Assembly (NCBI RefSeq): GCF_900115825.1
Contig: NZ_FOXW01000003.1
Coordinates: forward strand, 124,001-188,000
Reading direction: 5' to 3'
Length of the DNA stretch: 64,000 bases
Source: Desemzia incerta
GTDB taxonomy: Bacteria > Bacillota > Bacilli > Lactobacillales > Carnobacteriaceae
The notes beneath the pieces are model-generated. The model was not told the origin of the DNA. It did not search any database and saw only the letters and a program-made list of their open reading frames with translations. The position numbers and the translations under genes are program-made. Below are positions 54,803 through 64,000 of the stretch, one piece after another. Position 1 is the first letter of the stretch, and each line of letters starts with the position of its first letter.

Positions 54803-55702
54803 TTACGCTCTTGGATGAAATTGACGATAATTTTTTTGTAGTTTTTCTTTGGTCACATGAGCATAAATTTGAGTAGATGATAAACTCGAATGTCCTAACA
54901 ATTCTTGAACCGTACGCATGTCTGCACCGTTGTTCAATAAGTGAGTTGCAAATGTGTGACGAAGCATGTGTGGGTGTATATCTGAAGTAAGACTGCTTTT
55001 TTTGATGACTTGGTTCAGCACGTATTCGATCCCTGTTGAAGTGATCCCATCTCCGTGGTGGTTCACAAATAAAACAGAATGTCCTTTTTGATATTTTTTC
55101 ATTAATGGGTCACGCGCTTTTTTGATGTATTGTTGAATAGCAACTGCAGCGTAATGACCAAATGGAACATATCGTTCTTTGTTTCCTTTTCCACGAATCA
55201 ATAAGACATTCAATTCAAAATCAATGTCTTTCATCTCAATCCCTGCACATTCACTGACTCGAATTCCAGTGCCGTACAACACTTCTAAAATCGCTTCGTT
55301 TCTATAATCTAATGGGTTTTCTCCTTTGACTACTTGGAATAAAACGTCCATCTCTTTTTCGTAAAAAAAACGAGGCAACCGTAAATTCTTCTTTTTTAAA
55401 TGCACATAGGAAAAAGGATTATCTTCCGCTAGGTTATTTCGCAGTAAAAATTGATAAAAAGCACGTAAACTGGATATTTTTCGTGAAACACTATTTCGGC
55501 TTAATTTATTTTCGTTTAATTCGCCTAAGTAAATCCTGACATCTTGGATCGTCACTTTACTAAAGTCCGAATCTCCTGTCTGTTGCAAGAAAACATTGAA
55601 TTGCTCAATATCTTCTTGATAGGCTTTCTTAGTGAGGACGGAATAATCACGCTCTGAAATCAAATAATTTAAGAAAAGCTCAATCAACTTTTGATTGCTC
55701 AA
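54803..55702 (-). CDS. xerC: Tyrosine recombinase XerC (CodV-like)
   Basis: A 299-residue site-specific recombinase, probably resolving chromosome dimers. The catalytic set is complete: Arg148 (GTGIRVSE), Lys172, His245 and Arg248 (HMLRHTF), His271 (LLGHSSL) and Tyr280 (IYAHV). The start is TTG 55702 with GGAGGG about 6 bases upstream, giving [10 protein letters not shown]; the ATG-started frame at 55741 is not preceded by a site. It heads the hslVU-codY operon. Confidence 0.93.
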   Translation of the reverse strand: MSNQKLIELFLNYLISERDYSVLTKKAYQEDIEQFNVFLQQTGDSDFSKVTIQDVRIYLGELNENKLSRNSVSRKISSLRAFYQFLLRNNLAEDNPFSYVHLKKKNLRLPRFFYEKEMDVLFQVVKGENPLDYRNEAILEVLYGTGIRVSECAGIEMKDIDFELNVLLIRGKGNKERYVPFGHYAAVAIQQYIKKARDPLMKKYQKGHSVLFVNHHGDGITSTGIEYVLNQVIKKSSLTSDIHPHMLRHTFATHLLNNGADMRTVQELLGHSSLSSTQIYAHVTKEKLQKNYRQFHPRA

Positions 55703-55817
55703 AAAAATCCCTCCACTCGTATGACAAAGTAACTTTATCATACCAGAAAAGGGATTACAATCGATTGAGGATTCTTTAAACGAAACTTAATAGCAGATTT
55801 TATCCTCATTTATCCAA

Positions 55818-57896
55818 TTATTTTTGAAGTTCTTCTTTATAATCACAGTTGCTGCAAATGACTTGTTTGCCCTTAGCGACTTTCTTTTCTTCTAAGTGAT
55901 GCTCACACTTAGGACAGTTTCGGCCAACTGGTTTATTCCAAGAGATGAACTCGCAGTCTGGGTAACGGTCGCAGCCATAGAAAATACGGTTTTTCTTCGA
56001 TTTTCTTTCGATGACGTTTCCTTTATTACACGTTGGACAAGTCACTCCAATATCTTTAACGATAGCTTTCGTATTTCGACATTCAGGGAAATTACTGCAT
56101 GCATAGAATTTTCCATATCGACCCATTTTGATCACCATCGGATGACCACAAACTTCACAGTCAAAACCAGCCGGTTCATCTTTGATTTGAATTTTTTCCA
56201 TTTGTTCTTCTGCTACTTCAACTGTTTTTTTAAACGGTTTGTAGAATTGGTCAATAACGTTTTTCCATTCTTCTTCTCCAATTTCCACTTGGTCCAGATT
56301 TTTTTCCATTTCTGCAGTGAAGTGGACGTCTACAATTTGAGGGAAGAATTCTGCGATCATGCCATTGACGATAGTTCCTAATTCAGTAGGTTCAAATCGT
56401 TTAGCAGCTAACTTAACGTAATATCTTCTTTGGATCGTATCCAATGTGGGCGCATAAGTTGAAGGACGACCTACACCGTTTTCTTCCAGCGTTTTGATCA
56501 ACGTAGCTTCTGAGAAACGAGCGGGTGGTTGAGTAAAATGTTGTTTTGGCTCGATATCCACTGTTGTAGCTATTTCCCCTTCTTCTAAAGGCGGTAAAAC
56601 ATTATCTTTTTCTGCTTTTCCGCTATCCGTTGATTCGATATAGACTTTTTGATATCCAGGGAACTTCATTTTTTGACCATTAGCTCTAAACAGAACATCA
56701 TTGCGTTCCAAGTCTACTGTCATCGTATCAAAAATAGCCGGTTTCATTTGGCTCGCTACAAAGCGAGACCAGATCAAGTTGTATAATTTGTATTGGTCTT
56801 TTGAGAGATATTTTTGAATCTCTTCAGGAGTTCTCATAACACTAGAAGGTCGAATAGCCTCATGTGCGTCTTGAGAACTTTCCGCTTTTTTCCCTACACG
56901 TGCTTTTGAATTCGTATACTCATCACCATAAGTCTTTTGAATGAACTCATGCACTTCATTTTTAGCGGTATCTGAAATACGAGTAGAATCTGTACGCATG
57001 TAAGTGATCAATCCGACAGCTCCACCGCGTCCTAGAGAAATTCCTTCATATAGTTGTTGAGCGATCATCATCGTTTTACGTGTTTTGAAATTGATTTTAC
57101 GCGCAGCATCTTGTTGCATGCTGCTGGTAGTAAATGGAAGGGATGGGTTACGTTTTCGTTCTTTTTTCACTACTTTAGTGATTTCAAATTCATCGCCATC
57201 CATTTGTTTGATGATTTTTTGAGCATCTTTGGAATCAGACAATTTAGTCTTTTTACCATTCACTCCATAAAAGGCTGCTTTAAATTTCTTTGTTCCTTTT
57301 TTGAAGTTACCATCGATCGTCCAATACTCTTCAGGTTCAAACTGATTGATTTCCTCTTCACGGTCGCAAATCAATTTCAAGGCTACTGATTGAACTCTTC
57401 CCGCACTTAAACCCTTTTTGATTTTTTTCCATAAAATAGGACTGATCGTATATCCAACTAAACGGTCTAGTACACGTCTAGCTTGTTGAGAGTCTACTAA
57501 ATCCATATTGATGGAGCGCGGTTCTTTAAAAGCACCTTTTACAGCGTCTTTTGTGATCTCATTAAAGACAACACGATTTTTATCTTCTATATCTAAGCCT
57601 AATAAATGGCATAAATGCCATGCAATAGCTTCTCCTTCTCTATCCGGATCGGCTGCGAGATAGACTTTATCAGCTTTTTTTGCAAATTTTTTCAATTCTT
57701 TGATCAAAGGGCCTTTTCCTCTGATAGAAATGTATTCGGGTTCATAGTTGTTTTCGGTATCAATTGCCATACGACTTTTAGGAAGATCTCTGATATGACC
57801 TAAACTTGCCACCACTTTGTAATTTTTTCCTAAATACTTTTCAATTGTTTTTGCTTTAGCAGGCGACTCAACGATCACCAAATATTTATAGGCCAA
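55818..57896 (-). CDS. topA: DNA topoisomerase I
   Basis: A 692-residue type IA topoisomerase that relaxes negative supercoils. TOPRIM ([16 protein letters not shown], then [12 protein letters not shown]) is followed by the catalytic Tyr299 (ITYMRTDST) and three C-terminal four-cysteine zinc ribbons ([24 protein letters not shown]). In Bacillus trmFO lies between topA and codV; here only about 115 bases separate topA and xerC, so trmFO is absent. RBS AGGAG precedes ATG. Confidence 0.96.
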   Translation of the reverse strand: MAYKYLVIVESPAKAKTIEKYLGKNYKVVASLGHIRDLPKSRMAIDTENNYEPEYISIRGKGPLIKELKKFAKKADKVYLAADPDREGEAIAWHLCHLLGLDIEDKNRVVFNEITKDAVKGAFKEPRSINMDLVDSQQARRVLDRLVGYTISPILWKKIKKGLSAGRVQSVALKLICDREEEINQFEPEEYWTIDGNFKKGTKKFKAAFYGVNGKKTKLSDSKDAQKIIKQMDGDEFEITKVVKKERKRNPSLPFTTSSMQQDAARKINFKTRKTMMIAQQLYEGISLGRGGAVGLITYMRTDSTRISDTAKNEVHEFIQKTYGDEYTNSKARVGKKAESSQDAHEAIRPSSVMRTPEEIQKYLSKDQYKLYNLIWSRFVASQMKPAIFDTMTVDLERNDVLFRANGQKMKFPGYQKVYIESTDSGKAEKDNVLPPLEEGEIATTVDIEPKQHFTQPPARFSEATLIKTLEENGVGRPSTYAPTLDTIQRRYYVKLAAKRFEPTELGTIVNGMIAEFFPQIVDVHFTAEMEKNLDQVEIGEEEWKNVIDQFYKPFKKTVEVAEEQMEKIQIKDEPAGFDCEVCGHPMVIKMGRYGKFYACSNFPECRNTKAIVKDIGVTCPTCNKGNVIERKSKKNRIFYGCDRYPDCEFISWNKPVGRNCPKCEHHLEEKKVAKGKQVICSNCDYKEELQK

Positions 57897-58151
57897 ATAA
57901 AAACTCCTCTCATTTGAACAGTTTGTTTATACTTATCTAATCGATTAATAATAGCTAACTGAAATCGTAAATCATCTTATGCTATTCACTAGTCGTTTGT
58001 CAACTATTCAAATGAAAGACTTTCAACTAAACAGGAAAATATCCTTATTTCAAAAGTCTATTTAAAAAGGGTCTAAAGTCAATCTGCACCAACGTTTCTT
58101 CCCTTATTCTCTCCTCTCTTGTTAAACCCATTATAAAATATAAAAGTTTTT

Positions 58152-59024
58152 TTATTTCAAGTAGTTTTCGACCAGCATTTCTCCACTCAATACACATGTC
58201 GCTCCTTGAACGATCAAGTCGTTTGTCCCACCGCTGAATGGACTCGTAATATTTCCCGGAACGGCAAAAACTTCCCGCCCTTCTTTCAATGCGATATTAG
58301 CCGTAATCAAACTGCCGCTGCGGTATTTAGCCTCTATCACCAAAGTCCCTAAACTGATTCCAGCAATGATCCGATTCCTCATCGGGAAATGGTGTCTAAG
58401 CGGTTTAGTGCCCGCTGGGTATTCAGACAACAGCAAATGTTCTTTTGCAATTACTTCTTGTAAGACTTTATTTTCATAAGGATAGCATTGATCCAATCCG
58501 CAGCCGATAACCGCTACGGTCTTTCCGGAATGCTTGATCGTCAATTGATGAGTCAATGTGTCGACCCCTTTAGCTAATCCGCTGACTAATACAAAATCAT
58601 TGCCGATAAGCCTTGGAACAAAAGCTTCCAAAACTTCTGCAGCATATCGGCTGTGTGCTCTTGAACCAACAACAGACAATAAATTCTCTTTTAACAAATC
58701 AATATTTCCTTTATAGAATAACAATGATGGCGGGTCATAAATGTGTCTCAGATAATGTGGAAAAGAAGCATCAAAAAAAGACACCCACTGAATTCCCAAC
58801 TTCTTGTAGTCTTCTATGATTTGCTCTAAATCTATAGCAGCATAACTAGCGTAAAACAATGCTTTTTGCTTTTCTTTCATCCCAACTCTGTCAGCGAGTT
58901 CTGCTAACGTCACATTAGGTTCTTCCATTAAAATGACGCCCATCATAATGCGTTGAGTCGCATCAAGTCCTTTGCACAATGAAAAATGCAGCATGACTTG
59001 ATTTATATTATCTATTTCCAACAT
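58152..59024 (-). CDS. dprA: DNA processing protein DprA
   Basis: A 290-residue single-strand DNA-binding protein that loads RecA during transformation. The Rossmann-like core has VVGSRAHSRYA, LVSGLAKGVD, VAVIGCGLD, FPMRNRIIAG, and GSLITANIALKEGREVFAVPG. No C-terminal winged helix is present, common for this length. GGAGTG precedes ATG. A terminator separates it from rnhB upstream, while topA follows after 255 bases in which I see only possible promoter elements. Confidence 0.95.
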   Translation of the reverse strand: MLEIDNINQVMLHFSLCKGLDATQRIMMGVILMEEPNVTLAELADRVGMKEKQKALFYASYAAIDLEQIIEDYKKLGIQWVSFFDASFPHYLRHIYDPPSLLFYKGNIDLLKENLLSVVGSRAHSRYAAEVLEAFVPRLIGNDFVLVSGLAKGVDTLTHQLTIKHSGKTVAVIGCGLDQCYPYENKVLQEVIAKEHLLLSEYPAGTKPLRHHFPMRNRIIAGISLGTLVIEAKYRSGSLITANIALKEGREVFAVPGNITSPFSGGTNDLIVQGATCVLSGEMLVENYLK

Positions 59025-59097
59025 GCTCTTTCACACTCCTTTACCTAAAAGATACGTAAACAAAGAGGAAGTACGTGAAAGATAAAAAAAACCAAAA

Positions 59098-59141
59098 AAA
59101 CACCCATAAAAAGGTTTAAAAACCTCAGTTTATGGGTGTTT
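59098..59141 (-). terminator. Terminator of rbgA-rnhB
   Basis: AAACACCCATAAA (59098-59110) with TTTATGGGTGTTT (59129-59141), an inner AAGGTT/AACCT pair, and a long T run on the minus strand. Confidence 0.9.
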
Positions 59142-59174
59142 AACTTGTTTATATTTGCAATAATGGAATATACC

Positions 59175-59960
59175 TTAGTTGAGTAAGGCTTCTCTCACTG
59201 GAGCAAAACTTCTGCGGTGAATAGGAGTAACCCCTAAGTCTTCTAAGGCAGTCAGGTGTTCTTTTGTGCCGTATCCCGCATTGTTTGGAAAACCGTATCC
59301 CGGATACATAACATCATATTCTTCCATCATTCGGTCACGAGTGACTTTAGCAATGATACTAGCAGCGGCGATCGAGACACTTTTGGCGTCTCCTTTAATG
59401 ATGCTTTCTTGAGAGATCGGTAGTGGCAACGTCATAGCATCTACCAGCAAGTGATCAGGCTGAATCGGCATCTGTTCGATCGCTTCCAGCATAGCTAATT
59501 TTGAGGCTTCATAAATATTGACTTGATCAATAACTGCAGCGTCTTTGATGCCAACTCCAACAGCCAATGCTTTTTCTTGGATGATATCAAATAACTCATT
59601 TCGTTTAGCTAATGAAAGTTGTTTCGAGTCATTGATACCTACGATATTGAAATCTTCCGGAAAAATAACAGCCGCAGAAACAACAGGACCAGCCAATGGT
59701 CCACGGCCTACTTCATCTACTCCGGCAATAAACTCTTTACCATGAGCCCATGCTCGTCTTTCGTACGCCAGCATTTCCTGGAGTTTTTCTTGTGCCAATT
59801 GCTGTTTTTCTGCTTTTTTGTCCCAGCTTCTTACAGCCGCAATAACGCCTTTACGCGCGTCTAAGCGAAATTCCTTTAAGCGTTCATCATGAGGATCAAC
59901 AATCGTTTGCAAAATGTTTTTAACTTCCGTTATACTCAGCGGCTTTTGTGCATCAGTCAT
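59175..59960 (-). CDS. rnhB: Ribonuclease HII
   Basis: A 261-residue enzyme that cuts RNA in DNA. The first acidic pair is Asp82-Glu83 (AGVDEVGRGPLAGP); DAMTL and the late segment carry the other acidic residues. An N-terminal extension of about 75 residues precedes the core, as in other Firmicutes RNase HII. The ATG overlaps the end of rbgA by 8 bases, so the two are coupled. Confidence 0.96.
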   Translation of the reverse strand: MTDAQKPLSITEVKNILQTIVDPHDERLKEFRLDARKGVIAAVRSWDKKAEKQQLAQEKLQEMLAYERRAWAHGKEFIAGVDEVGRGPLAGPVVSAAVIFPEDFNIVGINDSKQLSLAKRNELFDIIQEKALAVGVGIKDAAVIDQVNIYEASKLAMLEAIEQMPIQPDHLLVDAMTLPLPISQESIIKGDAKSVSIAAASIIAKVTRDRMMEEYDVMYPGYGFPNNAGYGTKEHLTALEDLGVTPIHRRSFAPVREALLN

Positions 59961-60825
59961 TCTCGCTATCTCCTTCAGACAGACTGACCGGCACTACGTC
60001 TAAGGTGAAAGGACTTATTTTACCGCTGCGGATCTCATGTAAGACCATTTCAGCTGCTCGTTCGTAATCGTCTCTAAAGTTTCTTTTTTCACTGATCAGC
60101 ATCAATAATTCAGCATCACTCAAGTTCAAGTCTTCGTTGTCTAAATTGTATCTCTTAGCCAATGCATCTGGATGATTTTCTTTCAAAAAGTTTAATCCAT
60201 ATAGTACAATGTCGTCTATATTCAGTAAGGTATCTTTGATAGCTCCTGTCAATGCTAATTTTTTTCCAATGGCAGGATCTTCGAATTTTGGCCATAGAAT
60301 ACCTGGTGTGTCTAATAATTCGATTTCCTTTCCTAATTTCAACCATTGCTGTGCTTTAGTAACACCTGGCTTGTTTCCAGTCTTAGCAATATTTTTCTTC
60401 ACTAGTCGGTTGATCAGTGTAGATTTTCCTACGTTTGGAATACCAATGCTCATTGCACGAATCGGACGCGGCTTCATTCCTTTTTCAGCCATACGATCAA
60501 ATTTAGGCTTCATTAACTCTTGAGCTTTTGCGGTGATTTCTTTCATTCCTTTTCCTTCTTGAGCTACGATAGGAATAGCCGGAATACCTTGTTTTGCGTA
60601 ATAACTGATCCACTGTTGAGTTGCTCGTCTGTCCGCCAGATCGCTTTTGTTTAAAATCAATATACGCGGTTTGTGTTGAATGATCTCATCCAACACAGGG
60701 TTTCGACTAGATTCTGGAAGTCGTGCATCAACCAATTCAAAAACAACATCTACCAATTTCAATTTTTCTGCTACTTGTCTCTTTGCTTTTGCCATATGAC
60801 CTGGATACCATTGTATTGTCGCCAT
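59953..60825 (-). CDS. rbgA: Ribosome biogenesis GTPase RbgA (YlqF)
   Basis: A 290-residue circularly permuted GTPase for late 50S assembly. G4 NKSD (59-62) comes before G1 GIPNVGKST (128-136) and G3 DTPGIL, the permuted order; the C-terminal helical domain binds rRNA. The product begins MATIQWYPGHMAKA as family members do; ATG 60825 has AAAGGACGTGAG upstream. A terminator lies upstream of it, so the operon should have its own promoter. Confidence 0.95.
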   Translation of the reverse strand: MATIQWYPGHMAKAKRQVAEKLKLVDVVFELVDARLPESSRNPVLDEIIQHKPRILILNKSDLADRRATQQWISYYAKQGIPAIPIVAQEGKGMKEITAKAQELMKPKFDRMAEKGMKPRPIRAMSIGIPNVGKSTLINRLVKKNIAKTGNKPGVTKAQQWLKLGKEIELLDTPGILWPKFEDPAIGKKLALTGAIKDTLLNIDDIVLYGLNFLKENHPDALAKRYNLDNEDLNLSDAELLMLISEKRNFRDDYERAAEMVLHEIRSGKISPFTLDVVPVSLSEGDSEND

Positions 60826-60867
60826 AAGTCTCACGTCCTTTATTTCTTTTTTATTCCAAAAATAAAA

Positions 60868-60917
60868 ACTAATCACAACTTGACCTCAAAGCGCTAGGTC
60901 AAAGTTTCTTGATTAGT
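60868..60917 (-). terminator. Terminator of the signal peptidase genes
   Basis: ACTAATCACAACTTGACCT (60868-60886) pairs with AGGTCAAAGTTTCTTGATTAGT (60896-60917) with small bulges; T-rich on the minus strand, 39 bases after lepB. Confidence 0.75.
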
Positions 60918-60955
60918 CTTATCCTATTGTGTATTCACCTTGTTTTGTTTCCTGA

Positions 60956-61627
60956 TTACTCGTTAGCTTGATTGACGTCTCCAAAATCTTTCAACGGCCA
61001 GATTCTCAAATCCGTCGTTCCAGTAATGTGACTGTCTTTTACGAACCCAAAATAGCGGCTGTCTTTTGAATTGATCCGGTTATCTCCCATCAAGAAATAG
61101 TGCCCTTCCGGAACAACATCTTGACCTGTTAGAATAGCCAGATTAAAATCTTCCGTAAATTGATCTGTCTCGTCAATTGTGAAATATTCGCTGTTTAAAT
61201 ACTCTTCAGGGACTTCTTCTCCATTGACATACAACCGATCGTCTCTCATTTCCACCATGTCTCCAGGAACACCGATGACTCGTTTGATGTATTGTTTGCC
61301 AGGCTCGTCGGGAGCGTCAAAAACCACAATGTCAAACCGGTCGATATCCGCTACCTTGTTTAAGATCAACCGATCATTGTCATGCAACGTCGGCACCATA
61401 GAATCTCCTTCAACACTTACCGGAGCAAACAGAAAATGTCTCACTAGTAAAAAGATGGCTAAAGCCACTACCACATATAACAGCGTGCTGATAAATTCTC
61501 TTACTTTACTCACAGGTTCTTTATCAGGTGTCTTAGACCCTTTCTTTTTCTGGGAAGGGTATTTAGTTTTTCTTGGTTCAAACGATGAATTCTCTTGCTT
61601 ATTAGTTGAGTCATGATTGTTTTGCAC
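60956..61627 (-). CDS. lepB: Signal peptidase I, larger paralogue
   Basis: A 223-residue membrane protease that removes export signals. A long basic N-terminal tail (about 42 residues) is followed by one membrane segment, then Ser76 (VEGDSMVPT) and Lys115 (KQYIKRVIGVPGD), and GDNRINSKDSRYFG near the C-terminus. The start is GTG 61627 with GGAG upstream. A second paralogue lies 22 bases upstream in the same unit. Confidence 0.93.
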   Translation of the reverse strand: MQNNHDSTNKQENSSFEPRKTKYPSQKKKGSKTPDKEPVSKVREFISTLLYVVVALAIFLLVRHFLFAPVSVEGDSMVPTLHDNDRLILNKVADIDRFDIVVFDAPDEPGKQYIKRVIGVPGDMVEMRDDRLYVNGEEVPEEYLNSEYFTIDETDQFTEDFNLAILTGQDVVPEGHYFLMGDNRINSKDSRYFGFVKDSHITGTTDLRIWPLKDFGDVNQANE

Positions 61628-61649
61628 TTCTATCTCCTACCTTCATCAT

Positions 61650-62192
61650 TTAATTGACCACAGATATTCTTGGTAATGGATAGTATACCATAATGGCTTC
61701 TCCTACGATCATCTCTGCAGGAATAGGCCCGTAATATCGGCTGTCATGGCTAAGCCGTCGATTATCGCCTAAAACAAAATAATGGCCTTCTGGAATCACG
61801 GCTTCTCCGGTCAAACTTTCTAGAGTAAAATTAGAAGTCCAAACTCCGCCTGCTTTTTCGACATAATCATTGTTCAAAAAAGACTCCTTTACTGGTTGGT
61901 CATTCACAAATAATTGATCATTTTCATACCGAATACTCTCACCAGGAAGACCGATCACACGTTTGACAAATGTCCGATTGACATCATCTCGAAAAACAAT
62001 GACATCAAACCGTTCGATTTGATGGATCGTTCCCACGATGATTTGATCGTTTTGTTGAAACGTTGGAAACATCGATGATCCTTCAATAGCAACAGGAAGA
62101 AAAAGAAAGCTTTTCATAATGGCTACTGCCACAGAGGCAAATAAAGCTGCTTTCAGCCAACCTTTCAAATTTTCCTTCCAATATTTTTTCAT
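61650..62192 (-). CDS. Signal peptidase I, smaller paralogue
   Basis: A 180-residue signal peptidase with short cytoplasmic tail, one membrane segment, Ser40 (IEGSSMFPT) and Lys77 (RTFVKRVIGLPGE), and GDNRRLSHDSRYYG. ATG 62192 has GGAGCGGG upstream; the frame to 62228 is longer without such support. The tandem arrangement suggests duplication and division of substrates. Both enzymes look catalytically complete. Confidence 0.92.
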   Translation of the reverse strand: MKKYWKENLKGWLKAALFASVAVAIMKSFLFLPVAIEGSSMFPTFQQNDQIIVGTIHQIERFDVIVFRDDVNRTFVKRVIGLPGESIRYENDQLFVNDQPVKESFLNNDYVEKAGGVWTSNFTLESLTGEAVIPEGHYFVLGDNRRLSHDSRYYGPIPAEMIVGEAIMVYYPLPRISVVN

Positions 62193-62273
62193 CTTATTCC
62201 CGCTCCAAACTTCATTTATCTTTATCATACTAAAAATTTGCTGAAATAACTATGTTTTTGTTGGTTTCCAGAA

Positions 62274-62302
62274 AAAAAAGAAGACACTGGGTCTTCTTTT
62301 TT
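62274..62302 (-). terminator. Terminator of the CtpA-type protease gene
   Basis: AAAAAAGAAGAC (62274-62285) with GTCTTCTTTTTT (62291-62302), T run on the minus strand. Confidence 0.85.
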
Positions 62303-62308
62303 CATTAA

Positions 62309-63802
62309 TTATTGTTTAAGGTATTCAACTGCTTCCTCGTATTGTGTATCATTTGCATCGATCAGTTCGCGCAACTCCGTAATTAACGCCAATGCGGTAT
62401 CTCCAGTGACAACGCCATTCACTTCTAGATCTTGATCCGCTTGAAACTCTTCTACTGCTTTAGTAGTGTCCTCATCAAAGTAACCGTCAGCAGAACCAAC
62501 TTCATATTCTAAAGCTTCGATCACTTTTTCTAAGTTCTCCACTTCCGCTGAAGTGTCACCTTGTTGGTAAGTTTCTGATGAATTGATCATCAACAAGTAG
62601 GCATAGTCAGGCAGCTCAACAACAACATCCGGTTCTAATCCTTTATCGTGGACCCAGTTGCCTTCAGGCGTCAACCATTTCCCAATCGTTAGTTTCAGTT
62701 CGCTTTCATCTGCATAAGGAATAACAGACTGGACAGTCCCTTTACCAAATGTTTTTGATCCGATGATCGGCAATTCAGCTGATTCTTGCAAGGCCCCTGC
62801 TAAAATCTCAGAGGCACTGGCACTTCCTTCATCAACCAATAAAACAGAAGGCTCTGTGATTTGGAATTCGCCATAGGAAGCATCATCAGCTACTACAGGC
62901 ACAGGTTCTTGATTCCGTTCTTCTGTCTGCAGAATCACTTCTCCATCTTCTAAGAACATATTTGAAATAGTGATAGCGCCATCTAATAGACCACCTGGGT
63001 TTTGTCGAACATCAAAGACAAATGATTTCGCTCCTTGCGATCTCAAGTCTTCAACAGCCGCTACTAATTCCTCATAAGTTGGTGTCGAAAAGCTGGTAAT
63101 ACTTACATATCCTATCGTAGGGTCTTCTTTATCAAGATTGTAAATAACCGTCTCTACAGGAATCGTATCTCTTGTGATGGTTACTTCAAAAGTACTATCT
63201 CCTCTTTGGATCGTCAGTACGACTTGTGTGCCTTTTTCTCCACGAATGTAAGAAACGGCTTCGTTTAACGACAGACCATTCAATTCTTGATCATCCACTT
63301 TGAGAATAATATCATTTGGCAACAATCCTGCTTTTTCAGCCGGAGAGCCGGCGATAGGAGAAACAATCATGATATTATCGCCTTGTTTTTGAACTTCTGC
63401 TCCAATACCTTCAAACGAAGCATCAATACTTTCATTCAAATTAGCTGAATCGGATAAGTCCAAGTATTCGGTATAAGGATCTCCGACAGCTTCTGTCATG
63501 CCTGAAAGGGCGCCCTCCATCAAAGCCTCACCATCAACTTCTTCATAATAAGTCGTCATCAATGTATTATAAACCGATTCAAATTTAGTGTAATCAATTC
63601 CGCTGCTGCTGATTGCAGCAGATTCAGATTGACTGGAAGCTGCTGAGCTGGAAGATTCTGCAGTTGGAACATCCGGTCCAGCAGCATGTGTCGCCAACAG
63701 TGTCATGCCAACGGATAGCAATGCTACTACCACTAAAGAAGCGCCGAAAGCTGCAGGATGAACACGTTTTAACTTTTTCTTGTTTTGATCGTCATTTTTC
63801 AT
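62309..63802 (-). CDS. S41 C-terminal processing peptidase (CtpA-like) with peptidoglycan-binding domain
   Basis: A 497-residue exported protease. One N-terminal membrane segment (about residues 18-42) and a Ser-rich linker are followed by a PDZ domain (about 125-200), the S41 catalytic domain with Ser331 (SASASEILAG) and Lys354 (TFGKGTVQ), and a C-terminal PG_binding_1-like helix bundle (GYFDEDTTKAVEEFQ). It is expected to act on membrane or wall proteins outside the cell. ATG 63802 has AAAGGAG 8 bases upstream; the frame to 63826 does not. Confidence 0.93.
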   Translation of the reverse strand: MKNDDQNKKKLKRVHPAAFGASLVVVALLSVGMTLLATHAAGPDVPTAESSSSAASSQSESAAISSSGIDYTKFESVYNTLMTTYYEEVDGEALMEGALSGMTEAVGDPYTEYLDLSDSANLNESIDASFEGIGAEVQKQGDNIMIVSPIAGSPAEKAGLLPNDIILKVDDQELNGLSLNEAVSYIRGEKGTQVVLTIQRGDSTFEVTITRDTIPVETVIYNLDKEDPTIGYVSITSFSTPTYEELVAAVEDLRSQGAKSFVFDVRQNPGGLLDGAITISNMFLEDGEVILQTEERNQEPVPVVADDASYGEFQITEPSVLLVDEGSASASEILAGALQESAELPIIGSKTFGKGTVQSVIPYADESELKLTIGKWLTPEGNWVHDKGLEPDVVVELPDYAYLLMINSSETYQQGDTSAEVENLEKVIEALEYEVGSADGYFDEDTTKAVEEFQADQDLEVNGVVTGDTALALITELRELIDANDTQYEEAVEYLKQ

Positions 63803-63880
63803 GAAGTGCTCCTTTCTGATCACCATAAGTTGGCAAGTTGTTTACTTGATAAAAAGTGTATCACTTTTCTTTCTCTAAGA

Positions 63881-64000
63881 CTATTTTTTAACTTTCAAAG
63901 CTGCATCTAATGCGATAACGATCATGTCATTGAAAGTAGTTTGGCGTTCTTGAGCAGATGTTTCTTCACCAGTTATCAAATGGTCACTGATCGTTAAAAT
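63881..64000 (-). CDS. deoD: Purine-nucleoside phosphorylase DeoD, C-terminal end only
   Basis: The last 39 codons of a gene that enters from the right edge. The peptide [17 protein letters not shown] and [18 protein letters not shown] match the conserved C-terminus of DeoD, including the SDH active-site segment and the Arg-Gln-Thr-Thr-Phe-Asn-Asp-Met motif. It would split purine nucleosides with phosphate for salvage. Rest of the gene is outside the window. Confidence 0.9.
   Translation of the reverse strand: MLTISDHLITGEETSAQERQTTFNDMIVIALDAALKVKK

Overview
The window reads as a chromosomal segment of a low-GC Gram-positive bacterium of the Lactobacillales. Gene content and order fit Carnobacterium or a close relative in the Carnobacteriaceae: RexAB instead of a cysteine-bearing AddAB, a SatD/DUF3307 pair, pflB-pflA, parE-parC, xerC-hslV-hslU-codY, and many lactic-acid-bacterium-type Shine-Dalgarno sites. 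The family assignment is an inference; no rRNA or marker database was available. I saw no tRNA, rRNA, CRISPR array, prophage or insertion sequence.

Layout. 1-10 kb (+): end of a Nif3-like gene, pepT, a DUF1294 membrane protein and the rexB-rexA helicase-nuclease. 10-13 kb (-): a surface cluster (YkyA-like lipoprotein, polysaccharide deacetylase lipoprotein, DUF4015 glycosidase-like protein). 13.2-15.2 kb (+): lspA-rluD-pyrR, with the rest of the pyr operon absent. 15.5-17.3 kb (-): rqcH/fbpA next to a 52-bp tandem repeat. 17.5-21.3 kb (+): a cytoplasmic-type alpha carbonic anhydrase, then a leader region with two very short ORFs and competing hairpins ahead of a TrpXYZ-like ABC importer. 21.5-26.4 kb (+): MarR regulator, ECF S component, YrrS-like protein, DUF697 GTPase, ThpR and a CoA-type Nudix hydrolase. 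26.4-28.2 kb (-): a YfcC-family transporter behind a lysine riboswitch. 28.3-32.4 kb (+): a LytS/BtsS-type sensor kinase, its LytTR regulator and a CstA-family transporter. 32.8-38.5 kb (+): an unknown protein, SatD and DUF3307, an M16C peptidase and nicotinamidase. 38.6-39.7 kb is a gene-free, very AT-rich block whose A/T skew flips in the middle. 39.8-49.6 kb (-): ppaC, LysR regulator, pflA, pflB, parC, parE. 50.2 kb (+): plsY. 51-64 kb (-): LacX-like epimerase, codY, hslU, hslV, xerC, topA, dprA, rnhB, rbgA, two signal peptidases I, a CtpA-type protease and the end of deoD.

The most interesting material is regulatory. (1) The leader at about 18.18-18.57 kb has a good promoter, a 20-codon ORF whose stop codon overlaps one arm of a putative antiterminator, a mutually exclusive terminator, two further terminators, and a second 19-codon ORF just upstream of the importer. 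This is the geometry of classical ribosome-mediated attenuation. (2) A recognisable lysine riboswitch, complete with promoter and terminator, sits in front of the YfcC-family transporter, which suggests a lysine or other basic amino acid substrate. (3) The kinase/regulator/CstA order resembles a pyruvate-sensing BtsSR-BtsT system. (4) RexB has lost the cysteines that hold the AddB iron-sulfur cluster.

Start codons were chosen by Shine-Dalgarno position and family N-termini, so many are downstream of the longest possible frame. Family calls are from recognition of motifs, not from a search.
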